Source of the DNA: Clostridium saccharobutylicum DSM 13864
Lineage (GTDB): Bacteria > Bacillota > Clostridia > Clostridiales > Clostridiaceae
Assembly: GCF_000473995.1 (NCBI RefSeq)
Contig: NC_022571.1
Span: 3,751,416-3,815,415, forward strand
DNA: 64,000 nt
Direction: 5' to 3'
Shown: one piece after another, positions 34,217 through 42,726 of the stretch
Position numbering within the stretch: the first letter of the stretch is position 1
How the letters are laid out: the number at the start of each line of letters is the position of its first letter
Made by a program: the position numbers and the translations under genes
Notes under the pieces: generated by a model
What the model was told of the DNA's origin: nothing
What the model saw: the letters and a program-made list of their open reading frames with translations, nothing else
Database searches by the model: none

Positions 34217-35890
34217 TTAAGCATTACTTGTGTTTTTAACAAATGAATTATTTTCTATCTCAGAACTTCTCTTTTTATCACTGAATAATGCAAAAAGTAT
34301 ACCTGGTAAAAGAATTGCAGCACTCACTTTAAATGTAAAACTAAATGATTTAACAGTATGGGTCAAAAAAGTATCTTGAATATTAGGTACTATTTTTTGT
34401 ATTTCTTTCTTTTGAGCTTCAAAACTTTCTTTGATTTTATTTTCATCCATTGCTGGAGATGAGGCTAGTACAGCAGTTTCTTTTTCATCAATTGTATTTA
34501 ATATTTCTGAAAGACTAGCGTTTTTATTACTACCTGCTTTGATGGAAGAAATCATCTGTAGCTTAGCTTCGTCATCAAATACAGTGTCATTCTGTATTGT
34601 TTGCACGACAGAATCTCTAGCATCAGACATCTGGATAGTCATATTTGATGTAAATATAGTTAAAAATAAGGCAACTCCAAGTACAGTCCCAAGTGTTCTT
34701 GTCATATTATTTATTCCAGAAGCTATTCCTATTTTCTCTACAGGAACGTTAGCCATTATAGAACCTATTAGTGTTGCCATACTTAAGCCTGTACCAGAAC
34801 CAGCAACAATTAATCTTAAAATAATATCTATATTTGAAGAATTTTGAGTAAGAGAACTATTTAAGTAACAAGAAATACAAAGTAAAAGAATCCCCAATGC
34901 ACTAGTAACTCTGCTACCTAATCTTTTAGTCAAAATAGGCGCTAATAATGAAAAACACATTGAAGTTAAGGACATAGTTGAAATAATAAGTCCTGCTGAC
35001 AGTTGACTTAATCCTTTAACCTGAATTAGGAAAAAAGATAACAAATAAGTACCAGACATCATACCAACTCCGATTAGGAATACAGTAATTGAGCCACTTG
35101 TAAATGGTACAGATTTAAATAAACTAAGTGGAACCATAGGCTCCTTAACTTTTCGTTCAATGATAATAAATAGTATAAGGGTTATAGCAGACACTGCAAA
35201 GAAAGAAAGAATGAAGCTTGAACTCCAGCCCCTTTCATTAGCCTTCATTAATGCGAAAGTTAAGCACAACATAGAAACTGAGATTGTTATAATTCCCCCA
35301 AAGTCTATACTTTTACTTGCAGTTGGATCATAAGATTCCTTTATGAATTTCATAGTTAATAGTATACAAATACAACCTATAGGTATATTAATAAAGAAAA
35401 TATATCTCCAATTAAGAAATTGAGTTACTATACCACCAATTGATGGTCCACTTGCTGCAGCAAGACCAGAAAAAGCTCCCCAAAGTGCCATAATAGATCT
35501 TCTCTTTTCTGGTGGAAATATTTCAATAGAAAGAGGTGCTGCAATAGTCACAACAAAAGCTGCAGCTATCCCTTGAATTGTTCTAAATAATATAAGTGCT
35601 TGAAGAGAATCCGAAATACCACATAGTAGTGAAGATATAGTAAATACAGCTACTCCTGCGATAAACAGTTTTTTTCTACCAAATTGATCTGCCAATCTCG
35701 AAACAGTTATTAGAATAACTGCAGTAGCTAGATTATAGGAATTTACTACCCAAGAAATATGATCCATACTAGTACTAAAGTATTCAGCCATTTTAGGCAA
35801 GGTGATATTTACTACCGTTGTATCTAATAGTGCCATAAAAAATCCTAAAATAATGGCTATAAAAGAAATGTTTTGATGTTTTTTGTTCAT
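34217..35890 (-). CDS. DHA2-type MFS multidrug exporter, 14 TM, PadR-controlled
   Basis: A 557-residue, 14-TM EmrB/QacA-type antiporter. TM1 has FFMALLDTTVVNITLPKMAE (motif D1), motif A is SRLADQFGRKKLFI, and motif C-like ASGPSIGGIVTQFL follows TM5. Between TM13 and TM14 there is a long acidic/helical loop (about residues 410-510), a known DHA2 feature. The PadR gene lies upstream on the same strand, and identical operator dyads precede both, so PadR very likely represses this exporter. AGGAGG precedes the start. Confidence 0.92.
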   Translation of the reverse strand: MNKKHQNISFIAIILGFFMALLDTTVVNITLPKMAEYFSTSMDHISWVVNSYNLATAVILITVSRLADQFGRKKLFIAGVAVFTISSLLCGISDSLQALILFRTIQGIAAAFVVTIAAPLSIEIFPPEKRRSIMALWGAFSGLAAASGPSIGGIVTQFLNWRYIFFINIPIGCICILLTMKFIKESYDPTASKSIDFGGIITISVSMLCLTFALMKANERGWSSSFILSFFAVSAITLILFIIIERKVKEPMVPLSLFKSVPFTSGSITVFLIGVGMMSGTYLLSFFLIQVKGLSQLSAGLIISTMSLTSMCFSLLAPILTKRLGSRVTSALGILLLCISCYLNSSLTQNSSNIDIILRLIVAGSGTGLSMATLIGSIMANVPVEKIGIASGINNMTRTLGTVLGVALFLTIFTSNMTIQMSDARDSVVQTIQNDTVFDDEAKLQMISSIKAGSNKNASLSEILNTIDEKETAVLASSPAMDENKIKESFEAQKKEIQKIVPNIQDTFLTHTVKSFSFTFKVSAAILLPGILFALFSDKKRSSEIENNSFVKNTSNA

Positions 35891-35937
35891 AAGACAAACC
35901 TCCTAAATTATAATATCTTTTATATTAATGTATAATA

Positions 35938-35960
35938 AACTACTATAAAGTATAGTAGTT
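35938..35960. promoter_or_regulatory. PadR operator in front of the exporter
   Basis: AACTACTATA-AAG-TATAGTAGTT, perfect 10-bp arms, 48 bp upstream of the exporter start. The same half-site TACTAC...GTAGTA occurs before the padR-like gene at 36559-36585. Confidence 0.75.
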
Positions 35961-36011
35961 GGGCGAAAAAAATGTCTCCCAATATAAAGATTTATTAGAG
36001 ACATTAAATTA

Positions 36012-36554
36012 TTAGCTATAATAATTAAAAACTTTTTCAGACCACTTTTGTAAAACATTATAAAATTCGTTATATAAATCTAATATAAGAAATTCAGAAC
36101 CAGGTTTTTCACCGTGCTGTTTTTCGTGATTATAAACTGAATCCACAAATGCTCTACGTTCTTCTGCCTTCTCTTTGAAATTTTTAAGATACTCTTTTCT
36201 TTTTTCTTCTGGTAAATTTTCTATATTAACTAGAAATGCATTAAATTCTAAATAAATATTTCCTATATGTTTTGAACTTTCTTCCATTAGTTCATTGAAA
36301 TATAAATTTCCTTTTTCATTTAGTGAATATAGTGTTTTTTCTGGCATTTCACCTTCTTTAACAGTTCTTGAATTTAAATATCCATTATCACACAATTTAA
36401 TTATATTCTTATAAATTGATGGATTACTGATTTTTAGCCACTTAGTAAGATTCCATATATCAAATTCTTTAACCATTTCATAGGCACTTTTCTCTTTGTG
36501 TTGCAAATAGCCAAGTATTATTAAATTTATTGAAGACAATTTAATCACCACCAT
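36012..36554 (-). CDS. PadR family transcriptional repressor
   Basis: A 180-residue PadR-family winged-helix protein: INLIILGYLQHKEKSAYEMV at the N-terminus, then DIWNLTKWLKISNPSIYKNI (recognition helix) and the wing TLYSLNEKGNLYFNELM, with the C-terminal dimer/ligand helices (PF10400-like, about 95-180). It probably represses itself and the exporter, released by a drug-like ligand. The first codons MVV lie beside GGTGG, a fair ribosome site. Confidence 0.9.
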   Translation of the reverse strand: MVVIKLSSINLIILGYLQHKEKSAYEMVKEFDIWNLTKWLKISNPSIYKNIIKLCDNGYLNSRTVKEGEMPEKTLYSLNEKGNLYFNELMEESSKHIGNIYLEFNAFLVNIENLPEEKRKEYLKNFKEKAEERRAFVDSVYNHEKQHGEKPGSEFLILDLYNEFYNVLQKWSEKVFNYYS

Positions 36555-36558
36555 TTAT

Positions 36559-36585
36559 TATACTACTGTAAATTATAGTAGTATA
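36559..36585. promoter_or_regulatory. PadR operator in front of the regulator gene
   Basis: TATACTACT...AGTAGTATA dyad around GTAAATTAT, just upstream of the PadR start. Shares the ACTAC/GTAGT half-sites with 35938-35960. Confidence 0.72.
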
Positions 36586-36735
36586 CAATATATCTGTCAA
36601 TATAAAATTTGGTAAAGTTATTTTAAACTGAAAATTACAATTATAATTTACTGTTCTCTATTATCTTACTTTTTCTTTATATTCAATAAGTTTAAGTTAC
36701 ATATAATTCAATAATATTACGTTCATAATCTTAAA

Positions 36736-37350
36736 TTACTTAAAATATGTTTCAGCTCCATTATTAACAATATATGATCCCTTTGGAACTTGAATTGCTA
36801 CTAAACACATATTCAGACAGTCAACACATGAACCCATTGCATTTATTAAACATAGAAATATTGTAAATCCGTTTAACAATCCCAAAAAATTTATAATAAA
36901 GGGGAATACAACTGATAGCAAAATGAAAGGCATAATAGAAATAATTAAAAATCTGCTCTTTTGGATTTTTTGAGTAGTATAAACAAATCCCAAAAAGCCA
37001 TTTATGCCCCAATATATTTGAGTTGATTTAAATACATTCGGTATAAAACAAGCATGAAAAAATTCATGTATAGTCATAAACAGAAAAATTATAAATCCAT
37101 ATATAAAAGTAAATAAATTTATTGTGAAAGTAATGTTGAAACCATACTCACTACTAAAAAGTTCTTTTAATGGCGGATATAAATAATAAGAAATAGACAT
37201 AGAAATTATCCCATTTATAAACATGAAAGGTACTGATAGTAAAGTTGCTATGCTTAAATTAGAAGGTTCTTTTAGTTTTGTCCATCCCTCGGATATTAGT
37301 CTAATACCCAGTTCTTTATCCGTAGAAGGTATTTTTTTCAAATATCGCAT
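36736..37350 (-). CDS. DUF3267 putative zincin membrane protein
   Basis: A 204-residue membrane protein with about five hydrophobic segments and a zinc-protease-like HEFFH (MTIHEFFHACFIPNVF, around residue 92-106). This matches DUF3267, predicted to be an intramembrane or membrane-bound metallopeptidase relative. A late Asn-rich segment might provide the third ligand. Function is unproven. It follows the MerR gene at 37386 on the same strand by 35 bp and is likely cotranscribed with it. Confidence 0.82.
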   Translation of the reverse strand: MRYLKKIPSTDKELGIRLISEGWTKLKEPSNLSIATLLSVPFMFINGIISMSISYYLYPPLKELFSSEYGFNITFTINLFTFIYGFIIFLFMTIHEFFHACFIPNVFKSTQIYWGINGFLGFVYTTQKIQKSRFLIISIMPFILLSVVFPFIINFLGLLNGFTIFLCLINAMGSCVDCLNMCLVAIQVPKGSYIVNNGAETYFK

Positions 37351-37385
37351 TAATTAAAATCCTTTCGTTAAACATAATTAATTTC

Positions 37386-37826
37386 TTACATCTGAACTAG
37401 TCTTTTTCCCAACTCAAATGCCTTTTTGCAATCTTCTGGGAACACTTCTTTCCTACATTTTAATTTTTTATTAGCATCAAAAGCTGTTGAAACATATTTT
37501 GAATAATCATCAAATTGATATAATTCTTTAATATGATTTACAACTCCAGTTATCTTATTATCTATATACTCTACTAACTTATCTTGATTGGCACATTTAT
37601 CATTACTAACCATCTTAATCAAATCAGATATTTCTCTTAAACTAAATCCATAATCTTTCATTTGAAGAATAAATTTAACTCTTAATACATCTTCCTCAGA
37701 ATAAACTCTATAACCACTTTTATTCCTAGTTGTATTAGGTAGTAAATTTATATTTTCATAATATCGCAAAGTTTCTTTTCCTATGTTAAATAATTCTGCT
37801 AACTCTTTTCTGGTATATTTGTCCAA
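37386..37826 (-). CDS. MerR family transcriptional regulator
   Basis: A 146-residue MerR protein starting at a TTG with AAGGAGAAG ahead: DKYTRKELAELFNIGKETLR and YYENINLLPNTTRNKSGYR form the winged HTH, SLREISDLIKM the end of the domain, followed by a helical dimerisation region and a cysteine-containing C-terminus (CRKEVFPEDCKKAFELGKRL). The two Cys may sense metal or redox state. It precedes the DUF3267 gene. A broken duplicate lies at 29536-29774. Confidence 0.87.
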   Translation of the reverse strand: MDKYTRKELAELFNIGKETLRYYENINLLPNTTRNKSGYRVYSEEDVLRVKFILQMKDYGFSLREISDLIKMVSNDKCANQDKLVEYIDNKITGVVNHIKELYQFDDYSKYVSTAFDANKKLKCRKEVFPEDCKKAFELGKRLVQM

Positions 37827-38002
37827 ACTTCTTCTCCTTATTTATTAATCCAAAACTTAAAAGTTTATTCTAGTAAAAAAAATTCATCCATTTCACTCAC
37901 CCCATCAAATATAAATTTATATATAGTTATTACCAATAAGCAGCTCGATAAATTATAATTAAATTTCCATTAACTACAAATAAGTTATAATGATTCAGTG
38001 CC

Positions 38003-38425
38003 TCAAATGTTAATATTTCCTTCAAAATAAAAAATAGCCTCGCCTGATATCTCTACTCTATCCCCTAAATCTCTACAATATAAAGTTCCACTTCTATCAG
38101 ATAATTGACGTGCTACAAATTTATTTTTATTCAAAATCTTTTTCCAATATGGTATTAATGTACAATGTGATGAACCTGTTACTGGATCCTCACATATTAC
38201 AGAATCTGGGATAAAGTATCTTGATACAAAATCAGTATCATTTCCTTTTGAAGTAACTATTATTCCAAATATATTTAGCTTTTTTAACTTTTCCATATCT
38301 GGATTTAGATTAATAATGTCTTCTTCTTTTTCAAGAATCGCCATGTAATCTCTTGATTTATATAACTCCAAAGGTTTCTTGCCTAATGCTTCTACTAATT
38401 CCTTTGTAATATCCTGAAAAACTTA
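38003..38425 (-). pseudogene. PhzF-type epimerase, N-terminally truncated
   Basis: The open frame holds only the second half of a PhzF (phenazine biosynthesis/diaminopimelate-epimerase-fold) protein: RYFIPDSVICEDPVTGSSHC and TLIPYWKKILNKNKF, then LSDRSGTLYCRDLGDRVEIS. In-frame codons continue upstream to about 38425 (QDITKELVEALGKKPLELYK) where the histidine-phosphatase gene begins. About 150 residues including the first catalytic half are missing, so it is probably dead. Confidence 0.82.
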
Positions 38426-38426
38426 C

Positions 38427-38996
38427 TTATTTCATCAATAAATCGCTATCTATTTCTGTAATTGAAGTATTATCTGTTTTAAATTTTGTCATTTCATTAA
38501 AAGGTGTGTTAGTTAAATAACATTGTATACACATAATTACAGCACTATGCGTTACAATTACAACATCATCATTATTCTCATTAATAATCTTATGCATTGA
38601 AGTTAAAACACGCTGTAACATATCTTGATAAGCTTCCCCTTTGGGAGGTTTAGTATATCTTCGATTTATGTACCATTCATCATATTCTATTGGATATTTT
38701 TCTTTGACTTCTACCCATGATAATCCTTCCCATTCTCCAAGATTAATTTCCTCTAATCCTTCTATTGGTATATATTCTACATTAGTAACTTTACTCAAAA
38801 TTTCTGCTGTTTTAATTGCTCTTTTTTGTGGACTTGAATAAATTTTTGAAAATTCATATTTATTTTCTAATACCGTATTACCCAATTCTTCTGCTTGTAT
38901 TATGCCAGTATCATTAAGTTCAATATCACAACTTCCTTGTATTTTCCCCTTTATATTCCAATCTGTTTGTCCATGTCTTGTCAAATACAATTTCAT
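38427..38996 (-). CDS. Histidine phosphatase (phosphoglycerate-mutase-like) protein
   Basis: A 189-residue branch-1 histidine phosphatase: LTRHGQTDWN with the phospho-His (His8), Arg in SSPQKRAIKTAEI, Glu in INLGEWEGLSW and His in VVIVTHSAVIMCI. It resembles cobalamin-phosphatase CobC/GpmB-like phosphatases, but the substrate is open. GGGAGGTAAT precedes the start. Its 3' end abuts the truncated PhzF gene. Confidence 0.9.
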   Translation of the reverse strand: MKLYLTRHGQTDWNIKGKIQGSCDIELNDTGIIQAEELGNTVLENKYEFSKIYSSPQKRAIKTAEILSKVTNVEYIPIEGLEEINLGEWEGLSWVEVKEKYPIEYDEWYINRRYTKPPKGEAYQDMLQRVLTSMHKIINENNDDVVIVTHSAVIMCIQCYLTNTPFNEMTKFKTDNTSITEIDSDLLMK

Positions 38997-39060
38997 AAAT
39001 TACCTCCCACATATATTTAGTTATATAATATAGTTCAAATAATCTTACCGTCATATAACA

Positions 39061-39969
39061 TTATTCAAACAGATACCCCATCATCTTTTCAGGGTTTTCT
39101 AAAAATTTTCTTGTTATCATATAATTATCTGTCTTTTTATAAGGAGTTTTCATAATTCCATCATCATCGATAACAAATATATCTGCATCTGGATATGCCA
39201 TTAATATAGGTGAATGAGTCGCAATAATAAACTGTGATTTTTTCTTTACCAGTTCATTAATAATAGTAAGCATAGCCATTTGTTTTATTGGCGACAATGC
39301 TGCTTCTGGTTCATCTAAAATATATAGGCCATTTCCACCAAACCTATTAGTCATTAGTGTAATGAAACTTTCACGATGTGACATCTTATGTAATGATCTG
39401 CCTCCATAACTATCTACAACAGGAACCCCCTTAAGACTTCCTGAATCCAATCTTTCTATTTCGGTAGCTACATTATAAAAACTTTCTGCTCTTAGAAAAA
39501 ATCCATCATTGGGCCGCTTCACACCTTTTACTATAGTAAGATACTTATATAAATCTGAATGCGTTTCATTTGATGAAAAACAAAAATTTCTTGTTCCCCC
39601 TTCTGCATTAAATCCACTATTAACAGCAATGGCTTCTAATAACGTTGATTTTCCACTTCCATTTTCACCAACAAAAAAAGTTACATTGCTTGATAAAGCT
39701 AAGCTATTTAAATTAGGCACATGAATGAAAATAACAAGTCCAAAATGCCATGATTATTTTCCATCAGGCAGGGAAACATATTGATCTCATAGCGGGCCTA
39801 TTAGAACAATCTGCTGACGTAGCATGATGGAAAATAGGCTTGGCAGATGAACTTGTTATTTTTTTGATTGTGCCTTATTAACTACAGGTAAATCTTTAAC
39901 ATAGCTTTCTTCTTTATAAATTTCTTTTTTTAGACGAATTTCTTTTATGTATAGATTATTATATAACAT
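39061..39969 (-). pseudogene. AAA-type ATPase gene interrupted by a family 2 element
   Basis: The 3' part encodes Walker A FVGENGSGKSTLLEAIAV, a short insert, Walker B LYILDEPEAALS and an H-loop ATHSPIL. The 5' part lies beyond the element: GAGGTAATATATAA then ATG (39969) and codons reading MLYNNLYIKEIRLKKEIYKE, ESYVKDLPVV. Removing 39716-39874 plus one TAA copy joins LPVVNNLNSLALSSNVTFF in frame, giving about 249 residues. Such ATPases resemble SMC/ABC-type predicted ATPases. The insertion has disabled an otherwise intact gene. A second fragment lies at 30917-31054. Confidence 0.9.
39716..39874. mobile_element. Family 2 miniature element M3 (159 bp), inserted in an ATPase gene
   Basis: Ends GGCACATGAATGAAAATAAC and GTTATTTTTTTGATTGTGCC are inverted; TTA flanks both sides (39713-39715, 39875-39877). 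Internal TTATTTTCCATCA pairs with TGATGGAAAATA, next to TAGCGGGCCTATTAG and GACGTAGCATGA. It has no ORF, so it must move in trans. Confidence 0.9.
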
Positions 39970-40035
39970 TTATATATTACCTCATTATTTCATTAACTTT
40001 ATCTATATTTATAATCTTAAGAAATAATATTGTTT

Positions 40036-40563
40036 TTATTTTCCACCAAAAAAACAGGCTGTAGGAATATAAAATAAATACGGTGCTGTAAATATAGCTA
40101 ATGAAAGTGAAAGTTTTTTCTTCTGAGTATCATTAATATTTAACTTTTTCAAACATATCTTATAATTAAATAGATAAATACATAATGCAGTGATCACCAC
40201 ACAAACTGTCACCCATAACATAGAATACATGTTTTCAAAAGGATTATAGTTCACACCATATATAATATTACTCTCCCACCATTTGCCCAACTCAGAATTG
40301 CTATCAAAAATAATTACATTAGCAAGATACATTACTGCATCACCTATAAAATCAGCAATAAATCCAAAAATCCATACCTTTACAATCACAGATTTAATCT
40401 TCTTCTTAATATCCTCAATTTTCATACATTTCATTGTTAATGCTACAACAGTAAAATCTATTAAAAAATTTGCTGGCAAAACAACAATCCATGTGATTGG
40501 TATTAACAATAAAAACCATATAGGAAAAATTAAATTATAAAATTTTATTCCTCTTTTGTTCAT
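40036..40563 (-). CDS. Hypothetical membrane protein, about four TM
   Basis: The ATG after GGGGGATAAA gives 175 residues. Hydrophobic segments lie at about 9-40, 60-80, 112-132 and 145-165; charged loops between contain KIEDIKKKIKSVIVK and a Trp-rich loop. I recognise no family. Function unknown; the gene sits between the broken ATPase and a GNAT/methyltransferase pair. Confidence 0.6.
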   Translation of the reverse strand: MNKRGIKFYNLIFPIWFLLLIPITWIVVLPANFLIDFTVVALTMKCMKIEDIKKKIKSVIVKVWIFGFIADFIGDAVMYLANVIIFDSNSELGKWWESNIIYGVNYNPFENMYSMLWVTVCVVITALCIYLFNYKICLKKLNINDTQKKKLSLSLAIFTAPYLFYIPTACFFGGK

Positions 40564-40616
40564 TTTATCCCCCATTTCTATTAAAATTAATACGTTAATT
40601 AAAAGCTAAATCAGTA

Positions 40617-41105
40617 TTACCTACACAAATCTAATTTCATATAAATTGAAGTATCCATTGGACTATTATTATATGATTGAGTTTCATAAAATCCGAATTT
40701 CTTATACAAATGTATAGCTCCTTCTAAGAAAGGTAGTGTATCTAAAAGCATGCTTCTATAACCAATTCTTTTAGCATCGTCAATAATAGTTTCAACCAGC
40801 TTGTTTGCAATCTTATGTCCCCTAAACTTAGGCTTAACATACAATCTCTTCATTTCACAGTTTTCATCATCTATTTTTCTTAACCCAATGCATCCTGCAA
40901 CTTCATTTTCAACTTTTACTATATACAATCTGCCATATGGTAATCCATATTTATCTGATAAATGTTTAAGTTCAGAATCATAATTCTGCAATTTTAAATA
41001 TTTTTCAAAATTAGAGTCATTTTTAATGAACATCTCTGTATATTCCAAAAATAATTCCTTAATTTCTCTGTCATTATCATAAGCAAGCTTAATTTCTGAT
41101 TCCAT
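40617..41105 (-). CDS. GNAT acetyltransferase
   Basis: The ATG at 41105 with AGAAAGGA nine bases ahead gives 162 residues, starting just past the stop of the methyltransferase gene. The acetyl-CoA motif is RLYVKPKFRGHKIANKLVET, preceded by GCIGLRKIDDENCEMK and followed by YRSMLLDTLPFLEGAIHLYK, KFGFYE. Such proteins acetylate small amines. The tight junction with the methyltransferase gene points to an operon. Confidence 0.88.
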   Translation of the reverse strand: MESEIKLAYDNDREIKELFLEYTEMFIKNDSNFEKYLKLQNYDSELKHLSDKYGLPYGRLYIVKVENEVAGCIGLRKIDDENCEMKRLYVKPKFRGHKIANKLVETIIDDAKRIGYRSMLLDTLPFLEGAIHLYKKFGFYETQSYNNSPMDTSIYMKLDLCR

Positions 41106-41106
41106 A

Positions 41107-41742
41107 TCATAAAATCCTTTCTGTAACAACTAACACACCTGCACAATGCGATATTTTAATGTACCTACAATCATATTTACCATTAAGGCTTTCCTCAATT
41201 TCTTCTGCTACAAAATAAACTTCGTCATTATCCCAAGAATCACTATATTTTTCTTTACTTTTCTCTAATTTATTTCTTGTTTCAAAAGAAACATCTCCTA
41301 TTAATATCTTTCCGTTTGCATTTAGTAAAGAGGAAAGTGATTCTATAAATTTAATCTTTTCTTTATCTGTCAAATGATGAATAGCATATGTACTAATTAT
41401 ATAATCAAAATGCTTATTTTTAATTTCATCTGGTAATCCTTTAGAAAAATCACAATTTATTAATGTTGCATTAGGCATTTTCTGCTTTGCAATATCTATC
41501 ATATTACTTGAAAAATCAATTCCTGTAATATTGCAACCAAAATTATATAATTGAGTTGTTAATATTCCAGTTCCAAATCCAATATCTAAAATATTACTCC
41601 CATCCTGTTCTCTTACTTGGTTATAAATATAATTTAATACATCTTTATAACCTGCAAATGGATACTCATTGTTTTCTTCGCTAATATTTACACTTTTGTC
41701 ATAACCATCTGCCCATAAATCAAAACCTTTATTATCTAACAT
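41107..41742 (-). CDS. SAM-dependent methyltransferase (class I)
   Basis: A 211-residue class I methyltransferase: motif I NILDIGFGTGILTTQL, then acidic loop GIDFSSNMIDIAKQKM, NCDFSKGLPDEI and motif IV-like DYIISTYAIHHLTDKE. The N-terminus (GFDLWADGYDKSV) is typical of small-molecule methyltransferases of the Methyltransf_11/25 group. Substrate unknown. Probably cotranscribed with the GNAT gene that follows. GGAGATTAAT precedes the start. Confidence 0.9.
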   Translation of the reverse strand: MLDNKGFDLWADGYDKSVNISEENNEYPFAGYKDVLNYIYNQVREQDGSNILDIGFGTGILTTQLYNFGCNITGIDFSSNMIDIAKQKMPNATLINCDFSKGLPDEIKNKHFDYIISTYAIHHLTDKEKIKFIESLSSLLNANGKILIGDVSFETRNKLEKSKEKYSDSWDNDEVYFVAEEIEESLNGKYDCRYIKISHCAGVLVVTERIL

Positions 41743-41888
41743 TTTATTAATCTCCTATTCATAAACATAAATTATTATTTATATTTCTAATTTGTATCTT
41801 AATTCAATCTTTTTGTTTTTATTTACCCAAATTCATTTTAAATTTTTATATACTTATTCATCCTCTAAGTACTAATGAATATTCAAAA

Positions 41889-41923
41889 AATACCATAAAT
41901 TCAACTTCGAAGAATATGGTATT
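41889..41923. terminator. Hairpin between convergent-free genes
   Basis: AATACCATAAATTC pairs with GAATATGGTATT, with A-rich 5' and T-poor 3' flanks; on the minus strand it follows the DUF6440 gene stop by 56 bp and T-rich sequence follows it, so it suits that gene. Confidence 0.6.
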
Positions 41924-41978
41924 CTAAATATAATTTATATTTCATTTTGATTGGCGATACTTTTGTAATACAATAATA

Positions 41979-42164
41979 CTATTTATTGTTTGATGTAATA
42001 ATTGGTTTTCCATCTTCATTAAGCAATGGTGTTATCCCACCAACATATCCATCCCAACTAAATAAATAGTTTACTCCAGTTTCTTTGTCTACAATTATTT
42101 TACAGCCAGACCTATTCTCTTTAAAAGTAACACAAAATCTCTGTTCCGAATCCTTACCAAACAT
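41979..42164 (-). CDS. DUF6440-type small protein
   Basis: Starting at the ATG behind GGGGGGAAGTA gives 61 residues. The sequence (RFCVTFKENRSGCKIIVDKE, then TGVNYLFSWDGYVGGITPLL) matches DUF6440, a small beta-rich protein of unknown function. The longer frame begins with a hydrophobic leader that lacks a ribosome site, so I take the internal start. Confidence 0.75.
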   Translation of the reverse strand: MFGKDSEQRFCVTFKENRSGCKIIVDKETGVNYLFSWDGYVGGITPLLNEDGKPIITSNNK

Positions 42165-42303
42165 TACTTCCCCCCCTTTAATCATCAAATATATGCTTAT
42201 TATAACATACTTTTCCAACTCAGCCTTATTCACTTTCCTTAATAGAATTTTTTAAGAATCTTAGCAATATAATATTTATCTACATACTTTCTATTAATAA
42301 TCA

Positions 42304-42624
42304 TTAATTTTTCTTTTTTACTTTTGGAGTAGGAAGTTCTTCATACATATTAGTAATCAGCTCATATAAGAATTCTTTATTATCAACATCATCAACCAAA
42401 AGCATTGGTTTTGCACCATCATAAGGCAACTCTTCAATTACATCTGACATCAATTGTCTACTTGACTTGGTTATCTTAACCAAAAAGCGATTATCATATA
42501 TTCCGCCAAAAATCTTTCCTCGATAATATAAAATATATTCCCCCATCATTTTTCTATAAGAAACATCATCAAGTATATTCAATTGTTCAATAATAAAATC
42601 TAAATATTCTTGACTAGAAGCCAT
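42304..42624 (-). CDS. TfoX/Sxy N-terminal-domain protein
   Basis: A 106-residue TfoX N-terminal-domain protein (PF04993): LDFIIEQLNILDDVSYRKMM, GEYILYYRGKIFGGIYDNRF and the late MLLVDDVDNKEFLYELI. TfoX/Sxy regulates competence genes in proteobacteria; isolated N-domain proteins are common in Firmicutes with no known role. GAGGGGGATAAG precedes the start. Confidence 0.83.
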   Translation of the reverse strand: MASSQEYLDFIIEQLNILDDVSYRKMMGEYILYYRGKIFGGIYDNRFLVKITKSSRQLMSDVIEELPYDGAKPMLLVDDVDNKEFLYELITNMYEELPTPKVKKKN

Positions 42625-42657
42625 ACCTTATCCCCCTCTAAAATCCCTCTTATTTAT

Positions 42658-42726
42658 TAAGACATATTCAAAAAGCAGCAAGTCCATTTGCCAAAATTAT
42701 TTTGGACTTGTTATTTTCTTTCATGC
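42658..42726. mobile_element. Family 2 short copy M5
   Basis: GACATATTCAAAAAGCAGCAAG and CTTGTTATTTTCTTTCATGCGC face each other across about 25 bp (CCATTTGCCAAAATTATTTTGG), a deletion form of the element. Its right end supplies the last residues and the stop codon (TGA) of the split VOC gene, so the gene's natural end was replaced or slightly extended. Confidence 0.65.

Noticed and set aside
34431..34847. 138-residue + strand ORF inside the PadR-controlled exporter
   Set aside because: Antisense of the DHA2 protein's loop region; no start signal.
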